Shown: positions 27,730 to 36,835, counted from the first letter of the stretch. The stretch is 49,270 nucleotides of DNA from Nitrospiraceae bacterium (GCA_020347665.1 CP070737.1:619318-668587); one strand, 5' to 3'. Notes: a model not told the origin generated them from the sequence alone. Numbers and translations are program-made.

Positions 27730-28094
27730 GAATCGATTGTTTTTCTTATAACATCCTGAAGCTCGAAGGATTTGAAAGGCTTTGTAATGTAAGCTGATGC
27801 TCCAAGGGCTATACCTCTTTTCTTATCCTCTTCGCTTTTTTCGGTACTGACGATGATTATCGGGAGATGTTTGTAGCTGTCATTTTGCCTGATAAAATTA
27901 ATAAGCTCCAGTCCATTGATGTCAGGCATATTTATATCAGTGATGATGAGATCGAATTCTCGGGAAGGCAATACTTTGAGCGCCTCAAAACCTGATGATG
28001 CCTCCATCGTCTCATAATCATTCATTTCTTCAATGACCGCTCTAATGAGAGCTCTTGTGGTGGCTGAATCTTCAACAATGAGAATGGCTTTCAT
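27726..28094 (-). CDS. cheY: CheY-type response regulator
   Basis: 122-residue single receiver. Acidic residues ED at 8-9, phosphoacceptor D53 in IITDINMP, switch segment IIVSTEK and conserved Lys in YITKPF are present. The ribosome binding site TGGAGA lies at normal spacing before the ATG. Being immediately upstream of and overlapping cheA, it is the likely main CheA output. No output domain is attached, so the target (motor, pilus or other) cannot be read from the window. Confidence 0.93.
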   Translation of the reverse strand: MKAILIVEDSATTRALIRAVIEEMNDYETMEASSGFEALKVLPSREFDLIITDINMPDINGLELINFIRQNDSYKHLPIIIVSTEKSEEDKKRGIALGASAYITKPFKSFELQDVIRKTIDS

Positions 28095-28154
28095 AAAATA
28101 TCTCCAGTATTCCGTAAAATTTTATCAGATATGTTCAAAAAATCTCAATGACAA

Positions 28155-28403
28155 TCAATCAGAGCCTCTCCTCTGTTCCATTTCCTTCAGCCTTCTCTGT
28201 AATAACGATTTTTCTAAAGCAAGCCCCGCATGGCTGATGAAGATTTCAAGACCTTCGGTATTGTTTATCGAATTGCTCGAAGTGCCATTATCGCAGTACA
28301 GCATCGCGACAACTTTACCTTCAGCAACTATGGGGAAAAAAGCAATCTCAAAAGGCTTAACTCCACCAAGCTCTGCTAACATCAAGTCCGTGACAGCATC
28401 TTT
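28155..28403 (-). pseudogene. GAF-like C-terminal part severed by an in-frame stop
   Basis: This segment continues the reading frame of the DUF4388 gene directly after its TAA. The first residues are KDAVTDLMLAELGG, then a GAF-like tail with VVAMLYCDNG and a closing helix (ISHAGLALEKSLLQ) that fits the end of the same protein family. No ribosome binding site precedes the nearby TTG or ATG (28380-28385), so independent translation looks weak. Options are a nonsense mutation, stop readthrough, reinitiation or a sequence error. The stop of this part lies 60 bases before the start of cheY. Confidence 0.7.
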
Positions 28404-29285
28404 TTAAAGAGCGCCCCTGTACGTCATCTGTTCAATGATCATTCTTCTCAGAAAGTCACTCTCATCCAGCTTCAATACCAATTCCCTGACCTTTTGATCT
28501 GCTTTTTCTATATCAAGTCCAAATTGGCCCAATCCGATCATTTCATTATTCCCGACCATATAAATAACCCCCCGCTGAAAAATATCGCTTGCAAACCGCA
28601 GGATTAACAATGTTATTTCTGATGCAGAACTTGGAAATCTCAGTTCTTGCGTTAACGATTTGAGTGGACCAAGATCCTTTTTTTCGTCAGGCTCTCCAGT
28701 AGACCAGTCATCATCCCAGCCAGATATTTCATCTGAATCATCTATTGCCATTTCTTCCGCCGACAGTGCAAATTCCTGAGAGGCCTCATCATATACTCGG
28801 GCTCCCTCCATAAGAAGATATTCAGGGCTTAATCCTTTTGAAAGCTCCCATCCGAGATCACTGAGGTTTATCTTGTCATCAACGGCAACATCGTCAAGTT
28901 CAAACTGAAAGTCTCCTGTATCCCACAAAAGAAGACGGTAGATTACTCTCTCAATGCGCTTCCTGGCTACTTTTTCTATAATGTCTCTGCTCACCGATCC
29001 AAGCTCATATAAAATTTCAGCAATCGATTTGCCGGGAAGTTCTTTTTTTAAGGAAACGGACATTCCATAAACTGATTCTTTTACCAGACCCATGTCAACA
29101 AGATTTTGTCCCAGATTCTTGTCTAGGTCGTCTGTCTCTGCCCTGACGATAAGGCCTTTTTTGAAAACAATCACTGCAGTTCCCTTACTGCCGCTCACGA
29201 GAAACGTACCCGTTTTTCTGCCAACGCTCAGGATTTGAAAAATATCAGATAAGGCAAGGTCTTCAAGCCTTCCCGCAAGGCTCAT
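28404..29285 (-). CDS. DUF4388 (PATAN-like) domain protein, N-terminal part
   Basis: First gene of the chemosensory operon. The ATG at 29285 has GGAGA nine bases upstream and gives the canonical opening SLAGRLEDLALSDIFQILS. About 1-100 is the DUF4388/PATAN domain (KTGTFLVSGSKG, LGQNLVDMGLV), about 100-165 its helical companion (RKRIERVIYRLLLWDTGDFQFE), then an acidic linker and a segment leading to a GAF-like domain. Translation stops at TAA 28404-28406 after 293 residues, although the same frame continues into the missing C-terminal part. PATAN-type domains occur in response-regulator networks such as cyanobacterial PatA and deltaproteobacterial signalling proteins. The full product would be about 376 residues. 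Confidence 0.82.
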   Translation of the reverse strand: MSLAGRLEDLALSDIFQILSVGRKTGTFLVSGSKGTAVIVFKKGLIVRAETDDLDKNLGQNLVDMGLVKESVYGMSVSLKKELPGKSIAEILYELGSVSRDIIEKVARKRIERVIYRLLLWDTGDFQFELDDVAVDDKINLSDLGWELSKGLSPEYLLMEGARVYDEASQEFALSAEEMAIDDSDEISGWDDDWSTGEPDEKKDLGPLKSLTQELRFPSSASEITLLILRFASDIFQRGVIYMVGNNEMIGLGQFGLDIEKADQKVRELVLKLDESDFLRRMIIEQMTYRGAL

Positions 29286-29659
29286 AAAGCAGTCTCTCCT
29301 CTGCTCCCTGAGATAATACCGTGATAGACATGGATTGAGAACGCTCTGTTGAGCGGTGTGGATGAGCAGAGACAACAGGTGATTTCATCAGCAATCAGTA
29401 TGAAATCTTCTTTCCCTCTGTTTATTTCTGATATACAATGCATATAATGCTCCGCATTCTATTAGCCATACCAGTTCTTCTCATGTTTTATGTATCGTAT
29501 CGCTGTTCCATTTTACATATACCCTATGTATTATATATAATTTATTTAATAATATCAGGAGTATATCAGTAAAAATTCAAGAGTGTCAATGAGTTAGAGA
29601 ATTCTTATCGATATATAATGACGTGTTGAGCACTACGATTGAGACAGAATGGGAGACGT
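29286..29659. other. AT-rich divergent intergenic region
   Basis: About 370 bases separate the chemosensory operon (minus) from hisH (plus). No convincing gene is present. The stretch 29500-29620 is very AT-rich with several TATAAT-like boxes, for example 29614-29619 on the plus strand, about 40 bases before hisH, but without a good -35 at 16-18 bases. Both divergent promoters must lie here. On the minus strand a weak sigma28-like match (TCAA, 14 bases, TCGATAA) occurs near 29605-29630; I do not regard it as reliable. Confidence 0.5.
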
Positions 29660-30280
29660 ATGATAGCAATCATTGATTATGGAATGGGAAACCTTAAAAG
29701 CGTTGAAAAAGGTTTCAAAAAAGTCGGTGCCGATGCAAGAGTTACTTCTGATTCCCAGGTAATTGATGACGCCCGTGCCGTTGTGCTGCCGGGTGTCGGT
29801 GCTTTTCGTGAATGCATGAAAAACCTTTCCAACAGATCACTTATAGAGGTTATTGTGCGATCCCTAGAAAAAGGCAAACCATATCTTGGCATTTGTCTCG
29901 GTCTGCAGGTTCTCTTCAGCGAGGCCGAAGAATTTGGAAAATGCCGCGGACTTGATATATTTCAGGGAAAAGTTGTCAAATTTACGTTTGATGAAAAGGA
30001 CAAAAAGATTCCTCATATGGGATGGAACACCATTACCATTGTGAACAGACCGCCGATATTGTCCGGCATTCCTGATAATGCATTCGTATATTTCGTTCAC
30101 TCTTTCTATGTGGTTCCGGGTGACCAAACAGTCATCGCGGCAACGACTGATTATGGAATATCGTTTACGTCCATGGTTTGGAAAGATAATGTCTTTGCAA
30201 CGCAGTTTCATCCTGAAAAAAGTCAGGAACTCGGACTGCATATATTAAAGGGTTTTGCAGAATTTGTTCAGAAGGCATAA
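29660..30280 (+). CDS. hisH: Imidazole glycerol phosphate synthase glutaminase subunit
   Basis: Hydrolyses glutamine and channels ammonia to HisF for histidine and AICAR synthesis. 206-residue class I amidotransferase. The nucleophile is C79 in YLGICLGLQVLF; the His and Glu of the triad are in TQFHPEKSQ. The N-terminal MIAIIDYGMGNLKSV is diagnostic. The start is the ATG at 29660 with GGGAGA upstream; an in-frame TTG at 29639 is rejected. It is a lone gene here: no hisF, hisA or hisB follows, and the next gene is on the other strand. Confidence 0.94.
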   Translation: MIAIIDYGMGNLKSVEKGFKKVGADARVTSDSQVIDDARAVVLPGVGAFRECMKNLSNRSLIEVIVRSLEKGKPYLGICLGLQVLFSEAEEFGKCRGLDIFQGKVVKFTFDEKDKKIPHMGWNTITIVNRPPILSGIPDNAFVYFVHSFYVVPGDQTVIAATTDYGISFTSMVWKDNVFATQFHPEKSQELGLHILKGFAEFVQKA

Positions 30281-30487
30281 TATGAACCGCCTGCATATGC
30301 CCAACGCATAAAAGATCATCCAGACGATCTACTGCCAGTTTCATAGAGAACCACGGACAACCTATCTGATTGTAATAACAATATGCACGTTATCTTTTGA
30401 AGAACTTCATATTATACATACCGGGCAACGGATGTTCGATATCAACGAGGGGCTGATGCAGGCCTTTTTGATGCATAGCATACAGAT

Positions 30488-33400
30488 TTAAAGCTTTTTG
30501 TTATTTTTATGAGGCATAACGGTCCGGCTTTTATCTTCTTCAATTTTTTCCATCTTTATTACAAACATCAGGAGTGACGGAATGACAAATATCGTAAATA
30601 TTGTAGAGAGGGCAAGCCCCCCCAGTATGACACTCCCGAGTCCTCTGTAGAGTTCAGATCCGGGACCGGGAAATACAACGAGAGGAAGCATGCCGAATAT
30701 ACTCGTTGTCGCACTCATATAAATGGGTCTGAGCCTCGTCCTGGTTGCCTCGAGCACTGATTGTTTATGGTCCATACCATGATAGCGGACATTATTAAGA
30801 GACTGATATACAATAAGGATCGCATTGTTAACCACAACCCCGATGAGAATGACAAAGCCCAGCATCGTCAGGATATCCAGCCGAGATGGAGCAAGCAGCG
30901 TATCAACAAGCCTGAGTCCCATCATACCGCCAGCACCCGCAAGTGGTACGGTAAACATAATGATCAGGGGATAGATAAAGTTCCCAAAAAGAGCCGACAT
31001 CAGAAGATAGGCGATAACAGCCGCTAACACAAAATTCCATTGCAGAACGTTTCTCGTCTCCTTTAATTTGTCAGCCACTCCGCTCATTGATACAGAAACG
31101 CCTTCTTCTATCATCCCCATTGAACGAACTTCAGGGATCACCGTATTCTTTATAATATCCATTGCTTCTTCCAGCGGGATCGTAAACGGTGGTGTTACCT
31201 GAAGGGTAATGGTTCTCTTCCGCTCAAGATGACGTATTTCACTGATGCCTGATGTCCTTTTCAGTGATGAAAAAGAGGAAACCGGAACAGTCCTCCCTCC
31301 CGGCGTCGCTACAATTGCATGATAAAGATGCTCAGGCGTCTCGATATCTTTTTCTGAAGCCTTTAGAATCAGATCAATCTTTTTTTCCCCTTCCTGCTTG
31401 AACTCACCAATTTTTCTTCCATCCATGAGAACATCCAGTGCTATGCCAAGCTGCCGGGCGTTCATGCCGGACGCGCGCAACCGGTCTCTGTCAGGAACCA
31501 TTCTGACTTCAGGATACAGCAATTCAAGAGAAGGAAGCGGTCTGATCTGCACTTCGCGTATTTCTTTTTTAATGATTCCGAACATGGTTCCTGCGGTGCC
31601 GACAATCTGGTTCATATCATCCCCTATGACATCAACTTCCACGGTCCTCCCCCTTCCAAGTCTGGTCTGGAAAATCCCTGCCTGTATACTCACACCAAAC
31701 ATACCGGGAATAGCATTGATATTCTTCATGAAAAGCGGGACCAGTTCTCCTGCGCGATGGATATGCATGCTGGTAGCACCGGCTATATTAAATCGGTCAG
31801 AACCAACATAGAACATATTCTCAATGGCAGGGTATCCTTCATGGTCTTTTCCAATATATTCTTTTGTCGAAAGAAAAAACTGATCACCAATATTTTTCTT
31901 TTCTTCATATGAAATGCCTGGTGGCGGTATCAGCATACTGAAAACAAGATTCCTGTTACCCTGAGGCAGGTATTCCATCTTGGGAACCAAAACAAGGACA
32001 GCCAGAATAGCAATGAAAGTCAGGCCGAGAACAGTAATAAGCCGGGTGCCCCAGTTGGTTACCGCAAGGCTGACTGTCTTCATGATCTTATCAACAACAC
32101 GGTCACCAAAACGAACAAGTTGCGTTTTGCCCTTTTTGACTTTCTTGCTGCCGATCAGAGTGAATAGTTTCTCTGCGAGCATGGGGATAACGAACGCCGA
32201 GACAAAGAGGCTGAGCAATACCGCACAACTGACCGCTATCGCAATATCCCTGAAGAGTTGCCCAGCTTCTTCTTTTACAAAGACCACAGGAAGAAAGACA
32301 GCAACCGTTGTGAGCGTCGAAGCGAGCACTGCCCCCCAGACTTCACGGGTTCCATCATAAGCGGCATGGAAGGGGATTTTCCCCATACCCCTGTGTCGGT
32401 CTATGTTTTCCAGAACAACAATGGCATTGTCTACGAGCATACCGACCGCAAAGGCAATGCCGGCAAGACTGACAACATTGAGATTTCTTCCAAAGGCATT
32501 CATCACGATAAAGGTGCCGATAACACTTATAGGGATTGCCGTTGCAACCACTATTGTCGATGAAATACTTCTCAGAAAAACCAGCAGAACGACTATAGCA
32601 AGGACTCCCCCGATCAGAATATTCTGCCTCACGAGATCAATAGATCCCTGAATATACGGACGCTGGTCGTATACCCAGTCGAGATATATTTTGTTAGGCT
32701 TCATCTTTTCCCGGTTCAGCCAGTCAACTGCCTCCTCGGTTCTCCTCGTCATATCCAGGACATTGGTCCCCGGCTCCGGTTTAACACCTATCGCAATACC
32801 TTCTTTTGAATTATGGATCATGGCTACTGATTTTTTTTCAAAACCAAAACTGACTCGTGCAACATCTGCAACGGTAATGCGTTTTTGACCGTCTGATTTA
32901 ATAATAATATGTCCTATATCTTTCTCCGATTTGAACTGTGCGACCGTTCTTATCCTGTAATTTCTCCTTTCCACACCCATAGTCCCGGCAGATACATCTA
33001 CATTCTCAACCTGCAGAACATTGATTAAATCCTCTATGGTCAGACCATAGGAAGCCAGTTTTAAAGGGTCTGCAATAACATGCATCTGTCGCTCTCTTCC
33101 ACCACCAATGAAAAGGTCTGCGACGCCTTCTACGCGCTCAATATGCTGCCTGACTTCATTCTCAAAATAAGTTCTATAGGTACTGATCGGATCAGGATTA
33201 TCCTCTTCGGATTTCATTATGATCCAGATAACAGGTGAAGTCGCAGCGCCTGTTGCATTAATAACTGGCTTTTCAACATTTTCCGGATAGGATGGGACCT
33301 CGTTCAATTTATTGGATACCCTGAGAAGTGCGTCATCGACATTCGTTCCTATGGTGAAACGGAGGGTTACAGAGCCCTGGTCATTATAAGACGTACTTTC

Positions 33401-33640
33401 CATCTCCGTCAGGCCGGGAATTCCCTTGAGCGCCTTTTCCTGCTCCTCGATAACATCCCGTTCTATTTCGTATGGAGTTGCCCCGGGCCAGACCGTCCTG
33501 ACTTCAATTTCAGGAACAGTCACATCAGGGCTTAACTGATAGGGCATCTGAAAGAGTCCAATGAACCCGAACAGTAGTAGCAGGATAATACCGACTACAA
33601 CTGTTACCGGTTTTTTGATAGAAAATTCAATGGGATCCAT
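30488..33640 (-). CDS. RND efflux transporter (AcrB/SwrC-like, HAE family)
   Basis: 1050-residue inner-membrane proton-driven pump. The layout is the RND standard: one helix at about 13-33, a large periplasmic loop, six helices, second large loop (from about 560) and five helices at the end. The proton-relay helix reads GMLVDNAIVVLENI, with Asp-Asn rather than the Asp-Asp of AcrB, as in SwrC-type relatives. WPGATPYEIERDV near the start and IGVVVNNAILIVYQ in the second half are also typical. The ATG at 33640 lacks a clear ribosome binding site. It is the last gene of tolC-adaptor-pump; substrate unknown, hydrophobic compounds likely. Confidence 0.94.
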   Translation of the reverse strand: MDPIEFSIKKPVTVVVGIILLLLFGFIGLFQMPYQLSPDVTVPEIEVRTVWPGATPYEIERDVIEEQEKALKGIPGLTEMESTSYNDQGSVTLRFTIGTNVDDALLRVSNKLNEVPSYPENVEKPVINATGAATSPVIWIIMKSEEDNPDPISTYRTYFENEVRQHIERVEGVADLFIGGGRERQMHVIADPLKLASYGLTIEDLINVLQVENVDVSAGTMGVERRNYRIRTVAQFKSEKDIGHIIIKSDGQKRITVADVARVSFGFEKKSVAMIHNSKEGIAIGVKPEPGTNVLDMTRRTEEAVDWLNREKMKPNKIYLDWVYDQRPYIQGSIDLVRQNILIGGVLAIVVLLVFLRSISSTIVVATAIPISVIGTFIVMNAFGRNLNVVSLAGIAFAVGMLVDNAIVVLENIDRHRGMGKIPFHAAYDGTREVWGAVLASTLTTVAVFLPVVFVKEEAGQLFRDIAIAVSCAVLLSLFVSAFVIPMLAEKLFTLIGSKKVKKGKTQLVRFGDRVVDKIMKTVSLAVTNWGTRLITVLGLTFIAILAVLVLVPKMEYLPQGNRNLVFSMLIPPPGISYEEKKNIGDQFFLSTKEYIGKDHEGYPAIENMFYVGSDRFNIAGATSMHIHRAGELVPLFMKNINAIPGMFGVSIQAGIFQTRLGRGRTVEVDVIGDDMNQIVGTAGTMFGIIKKEIREVQIRPLPSLELLYPEVRMVPDRDRLRASGMNARQLGIALDVLMDGRKIGEFKQEGEKKIDLILKASEKDIETPEHLYHAIVATPGGRTVPVSSFSSLKRTSGISEIRHLERKRTITLQVTPPFTIPLEEAMDIIKNTVIPEVRSMGMIEEGVSVSMSGVADKLKETRNVLQWNFVLAAVIAYLLMSALFGNFIYPLIIMFTVPLAGAGGMMGLRLVDTLLAPSRLDILTMLGFVILIGVVVNNAILIVYQSLNNVRYHGMDHKQSVLEATRTRLRPIYMSATTSIFGMLPLVVFPGPGSELYRGLGSVILGGLALSTIFTIFVIPSLLMFVIKMEKIEEDKSRTVMPHKNNKKL

Positions 33641-33656
33641 TTATAAAAAAATGCCA

Positions 33657-33784
33657 AATGACAAAATCCAAATCATAAAACCTATATTTTTTACGTAAAT
33701 TGCTAAACACAGAAATCATTTAATGCAAAACATCTGTTTGAAGCTTACAATAATTCTGATTTTTGATATTTGACCTTTGTCATT
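33657..33784. repeat. Intergenic imperfect inverted repeat between adaptor and pump genes
   Basis: The 139-base gap between the adaptor and pump genes is bounded by related arms. AATGACAAAATCCAAATCAT at 33657-33676 and TTTTGATATTTGACCTTTGTCATT at 33761-33784 are imperfectly complementary, matching AATGACAAA, then CAAAT, then AAAA. The right arm covers the adaptor stop codon and its last codon. The interior is AT-rich with no ORF. This looks like a small intergenic repeat rather than a promoter; it interrupts an otherwise tight operon. Confidence 0.4.
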
Positions 33785-34847
33785 GCTGTATCGTTACTTC
33801 TTGTCCGTCACGAAGCCGCTCATTTCCCTTAACAACAACTTTCATCGCTTCTGTGATCCCTTCAGCCAAAAGTCCTACAGTCACACCCTGGTAGCCAATC
33901 ACATTGACCGGTATCATTTTTGCTTTTCCATCATGCACAACAAAAACAGCATCTGAGCCGAATACAGAAATAACCGCGTCTCTGGGCACAATAAAGCCCT
34001 TTTTCTTTTCATCAACCGGAAGCCTCGCCCTGGCTTCCATCCCTTCCATAAAGGACTTATCATTACGGGCACGTATTTTGACCGGAAACGTTCTCGTTGA
34101 TAAATCACCCTGCGGAATGACAGCGATAATTTCCCCGGCCGCTTTTCGTTCTCCTGCCTGTATTTCCACAATCATTCCTTCTTTTATGTGTCTGACAACA
34201 GCTTCAGGCACTGCTACGATAATATCAACCATATCATCTTTTGCAATGGTTGCCACTGGAGAACCTTCGGAAAGCCATTCGCCTCTGTCCACTTTTTTTT
34301 TCAGAATAACTCCATTAAAAGGCACCTTAACTTTTCGCTTCTGGAGTTCCAATTCAAGGCGTTCCACCTCTGCCTGTAACGATAAGACTTTCTTCGCCAG
34401 GCCTCTCACTCGAAACCGTGCTATGTCGTATCTCTGCTCTGATATGAGTTCTTCTTTGCGGAGGTTCTCAGCGCGTTCAAGCTCTACACGTGCCTGTTCG
34501 AGGTCTGAGAGTCCCTGTTCATATGATGCCGTAGTCGCACCAAGAGACTTTTCGATCAGGTCGGAATTGAGTTGCACAAGAGTATTACCTTTTTTTACCC
34601 GCATGCCTTCTTCGAAATAAACAGATTCAACACTCCCGCTGACTTCAGAGGCAACATCTGATACTTCTTCATAATATACGGTTCCAACAAATTCAGCATC
34701 CGGGGCAATCATTCCGTTGTGAACTTCGTCTACAACTACCAGTGCAGGAGGCATGGCTCCTGCTTTTTTATCCTGTGCAAAGGGAGTGGAAAAAGAAGAT
34801 ACGATTATTAAAAGGAGTAACACCATCGAGAATATCATCTGCTGCAT
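33780..34847 (-). CDS. RND efflux periplasmic adaptor (membrane fusion protein)
   Basis: 355 residues linking the RND pump to the outer-membrane channel. A signal-peptide-like N-terminus (MQQMIFSMVLLLLIIVSS, cleavage after about FAQ) is followed by a lipoyl-type half-motif (VSGSVESVYFEEGMRVKKG), an alpha-hairpin at about 95-155 (SYEQGLSDLEQARVELERAE), the second lipoyl half (VPFNGVILKKKVDRGEWL) and beta-barrel domains. There is no lipobox Cys. The ATG at 34847 with AGGGAG upstream is chosen over an in-frame start at 34919 inside the tolC-like gene. It is 14 bases from the tolC-like stop. Confidence 0.92.
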   Translation of the reverse strand: MQQMIFSMVLLLLIIVSSFSTPFAQDKKAGAMPPALVVVDEVHNGMIAPDAEFVGTVYYEEVSDVASEVSGSVESVYFEEGMRVKKGNTLVQLNSDLIEKSLGATTASYEQGLSDLEQARVELERAENLRKEELISEQRYDIARFRVRGLAKKVLSLQAEVERLELELQKRKVKVPFNGVILKKKVDRGEWLSEGSPVATIAKDDMVDIIVAVPEAVVRHIKEGMIVEIQAGERKAAGEIIAVIPQGDLSTRTFPVKIRARNDKSFMEGMEARARLPVDEKKKGFIVPRDAVISVFGSDAVFVVHDGKAKMIPVNVIGYQGVTVGLLAEGITEAMKVVVKGNERLRDGQEVTIQQ

Positions 34848-34861
34848 GTATTGTCTCCCTG

Positions 34862-36253
34862 CTATTCTTTTCTGACAGTATGATGAATAACCGTTTTTAA
34901 CAATGTCCCTGTGGACCACTTAACTTTCAAAACTGCCAATTGATAATCAAACTCTGCACGGGCAAGTTCTCTTTCGGCAGTAACGAGAAGCGTGTTGGCA
35001 TCAATTAAGTCTACACTATTTGCAAGACCATGCTGAAATTGCTTTGAAACAAGATTATAGTTATCGCTGGCGAAAGAAAGCTGATCCCGAAGAGATTCCA
35101 AAATTGATTGTTGTGTTATATAGTCAAGATAGGCATTTTCAACATCTACGTCTACTGTTTTTTTCAGTTCCTCATACTGAAGACCTGCCTGACGCTTTCT
35201 GGCCTCTGCCTCTCGAGTCTCCGCAACTCTCAGTCCGCCTTCGAAAAAAGGGAAATTTAATCGCAGTGTACCGAAGATGCTTTCGTTCAATTCGAATGAT
35301 CTGGATGGATCATTTTCATTCCGGGCATATATTCCTTCAAGTGAAACCGTTGGCCAGTATAAACCCTTGGCAAGCCGTACTTCATCATCCGCTATCTTTT
35401 TCTCTTCAGCCAGTGCCATAAGGTCAGGTCTCTCTGATAAGGCAGTCTGCTTTAAACAAGAGAGCGTAATCTTCTTGCAACGCTCGATAAAATAAGCTAA
35501 CGCCTCCTGCCGGTAAGATTCAATTGTTTTTTTACTCTCCTTAACATCATATATACCATCGATGCCTACGGTCTTGGCAAGGACAGCCTTTGCCAGCTTG
35601 AGGAGATTTTCGGTTTTAATCCGCTCAGACCGAGCACCTGACAGTTCTGCTTCGGCCCTCAAAAGTTCTGTCTTCGTCGATTCACCGACCTGCAGCCGTT
35701 TCCTGGCAGCATCTCGTTCGGCTGTTAGCCGTTTCACATTCTCGACAGCGATATCCAGCGCTCTTTTTACCTTAACAACATTGTAATAGTCTGTAGCTAC
35801 CTGCAAAAGATACTCCTCTTTGACCGTATTAAATTCATAATTGCTCTTTGTTATCGTCTCTTTTGATATCCTGTATGAGGTGAATTCCCTGCCTCCCAAG
35901 GATAGCGTTTCATCAAGCCGTAGTCCCCACTCAACAGAAGAGTCAGGCTGCACAAGAAACCCTTCAGACGACACCCTTTTCTTGCTGAACTTTGTATACG
36001 CTCCAAAGGCGGTGAAGACTGGAAGAAATGCTGACAGGGCCTTATCTCTGCCCCGTTCTGCAATATAGAGCTCCTCTTCGGAAATCTTTATCTGTTCAGC
36101 ACGTTCAAGGGCGAGTATAAAAAGGTCTTCCAGTGCATATTCATCCTGATGTTCACCAGGGGACACAGCCTGACTGCCATTCTGGGCATATAATCCCCGT
36201 GCAAACGACAGTACCACTACCATGAGCAATATTAGCAAAATTCTCTGTTTCAC
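34862..36253 (-). CDS. TolC-family outer membrane efflux channel
   Basis: About 463 residues. The start is taken as GTG at 36253 because AAAGGGG lies just upstream and a signal peptide follows directly (KQRILLILLMVVVLSF, cleavage near LYAQ); an in-frame ATG at 36277 would add eight residues. The body shows two OEP repeats with long helices (RLTAERDAARKRLQVGES, and FASDNYNLVSKQFQHGLANSVDLIDA, the most diagnostic). First gene of the tripartite pump operon. The upstream 75 bases hold no evident regulator site, and no TetR/MarR regulator is adjacent. Confidence 0.92.
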   Translation of the reverse strand: MKQRILLILLMVVVLSFARGLYAQNGSQAVSPGEHQDEYALEDLFILALERAEQIKISEEELYIAERGRDKALSAFLPVFTAFGAYTKFSKKRVSSEGFLVQPDSSVEWGLRLDETLSLGGREFTSYRISKETITKSNYEFNTVKEEYLLQVATDYYNVVKVKRALDIAVENVKRLTAERDAARKRLQVGESTKTELLRAEAELSGARSERIKTENLLKLAKAVLAKTVGIDGIYDVKESKKTIESYRQEALAYFIERCKKITLSCLKQTALSERPDLMALAEEKKIADDEVRLAKGLYWPTVSLEGIYARNENDPSRSFELNESIFGTLRLNFPFFEGGLRVAETREAEARKRQAGLQYEELKKTVDVDVENAYLDYITQQSILESLRDQLSFASDNYNLVSKQFQHGLANSVDLIDANTLLVTAERELARAEFDYQLAVLKVKWSTGTLLKTVIHHTVRKE

Positions 36254-36478
36254 ATATGGCCCCTTTGCTATTACCATAATGATATTTGCATCGATGAGAC
36301 TCCCTTATCAGCGAAACAAATTAGTATAACATTCTCAGGACGATTTATTGAATTGACATACTACCGCAACAACAGTCCGTTATTGGCGCGTTATGTAAGA
36401 ATTCCTGGTCTGAGCAAACAGCAGAATATTCCTTACGGATGGAGGCACGCACTCAAGGATACTGCCATTCAAGAAAAA

Positions 36479-36835
36479 TCAGTTTTTCTTGATAATTTTA
36501 TTTTTCGAGTCGAGATAGAGTATCTTTGGATAAAAAGTGTTCAGTTCGCTGTCATCATATATGCTGTAGCAAAAAATAATGATTTTATCCCCGACAACGC
36601 CTTTCCGTGCTGTCGGACCATTAAGGCATATTTCACCGGAATTTCTCCTTCCGGGAATCACATACGTGTCAAGCCGCTCCCCATTGTTCAAATTGCTTAT
36701 CATTACCTGTTCAAACGGTCTAATACCGGCACATTCGAGAATATACTCATCAATGGTTATACTGCCTTCGTATTCAAGATTGGCTTCAGTCACCGTTGCC
36801 ATGTGTATTTTAGCCCTGAGCATACTCCGTAACAT
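36479..36835 (-). CDS. panD: Aspartate 1-decarboxylase precursor
   Basis: Makes beta-alanine for pantothenate and CoA synthesis. 118 residues. The self-cleavage site is Gly24-Ser25 in EYEGSITID, which generates the pyruvoyl cofactor; the conserved K9 (RAKIHMATVT) and Y22 are in register with the E. coli enzyme, as is NGPTARKG. The start is ATG 36835 with AGGAGA upstream; a longer reading to 36853 is rejected. Last gene of the block transcribed from the mtnP side; about 170 bases separate it from gatC. Confidence 0.95.
   Translation of the reverse strand: MLRSMLRAKIHMATVTEANLEYEGSITIDEYILECAGIRPFEQVMISNLNNGERLDTYVIPGRRNSGEICLNGPTARKGVVGDKIIIFCYSIYDDSELNTFYPKILYLDSKNKIIKKN

Noticed and set aside
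29605-29630. Sigma28-like site on the minus strand for the chemosensory operon
   Set aside because: TCAA-N14-TCGATAA is a weak match, over 300 bases upstream of the first gene, in AT-rich sequence where such matches arise by chance.
32410-32460. Asp-to-Asn change in the RND proton-relay helix as a sign of an inactive pump
   Set aside because: The VDNAIVVLENI form is usual in SwrC-like RND proteins, so it marks a subfamily and not loss of function.
33904-34620. 238-residue plus-strand ORF opposite the RND adaptor
   Set aside because: Low-complexity antisense reading over a clear membrane fusion protein gene.
36353-36832. 159-residue plus-strand ORF opposite panD
   Set aside because: The minus strand carries an unmistakable PanD with the Gly24-Ser25 cleavage site; the plus-strand reading is a shadow with no family features.
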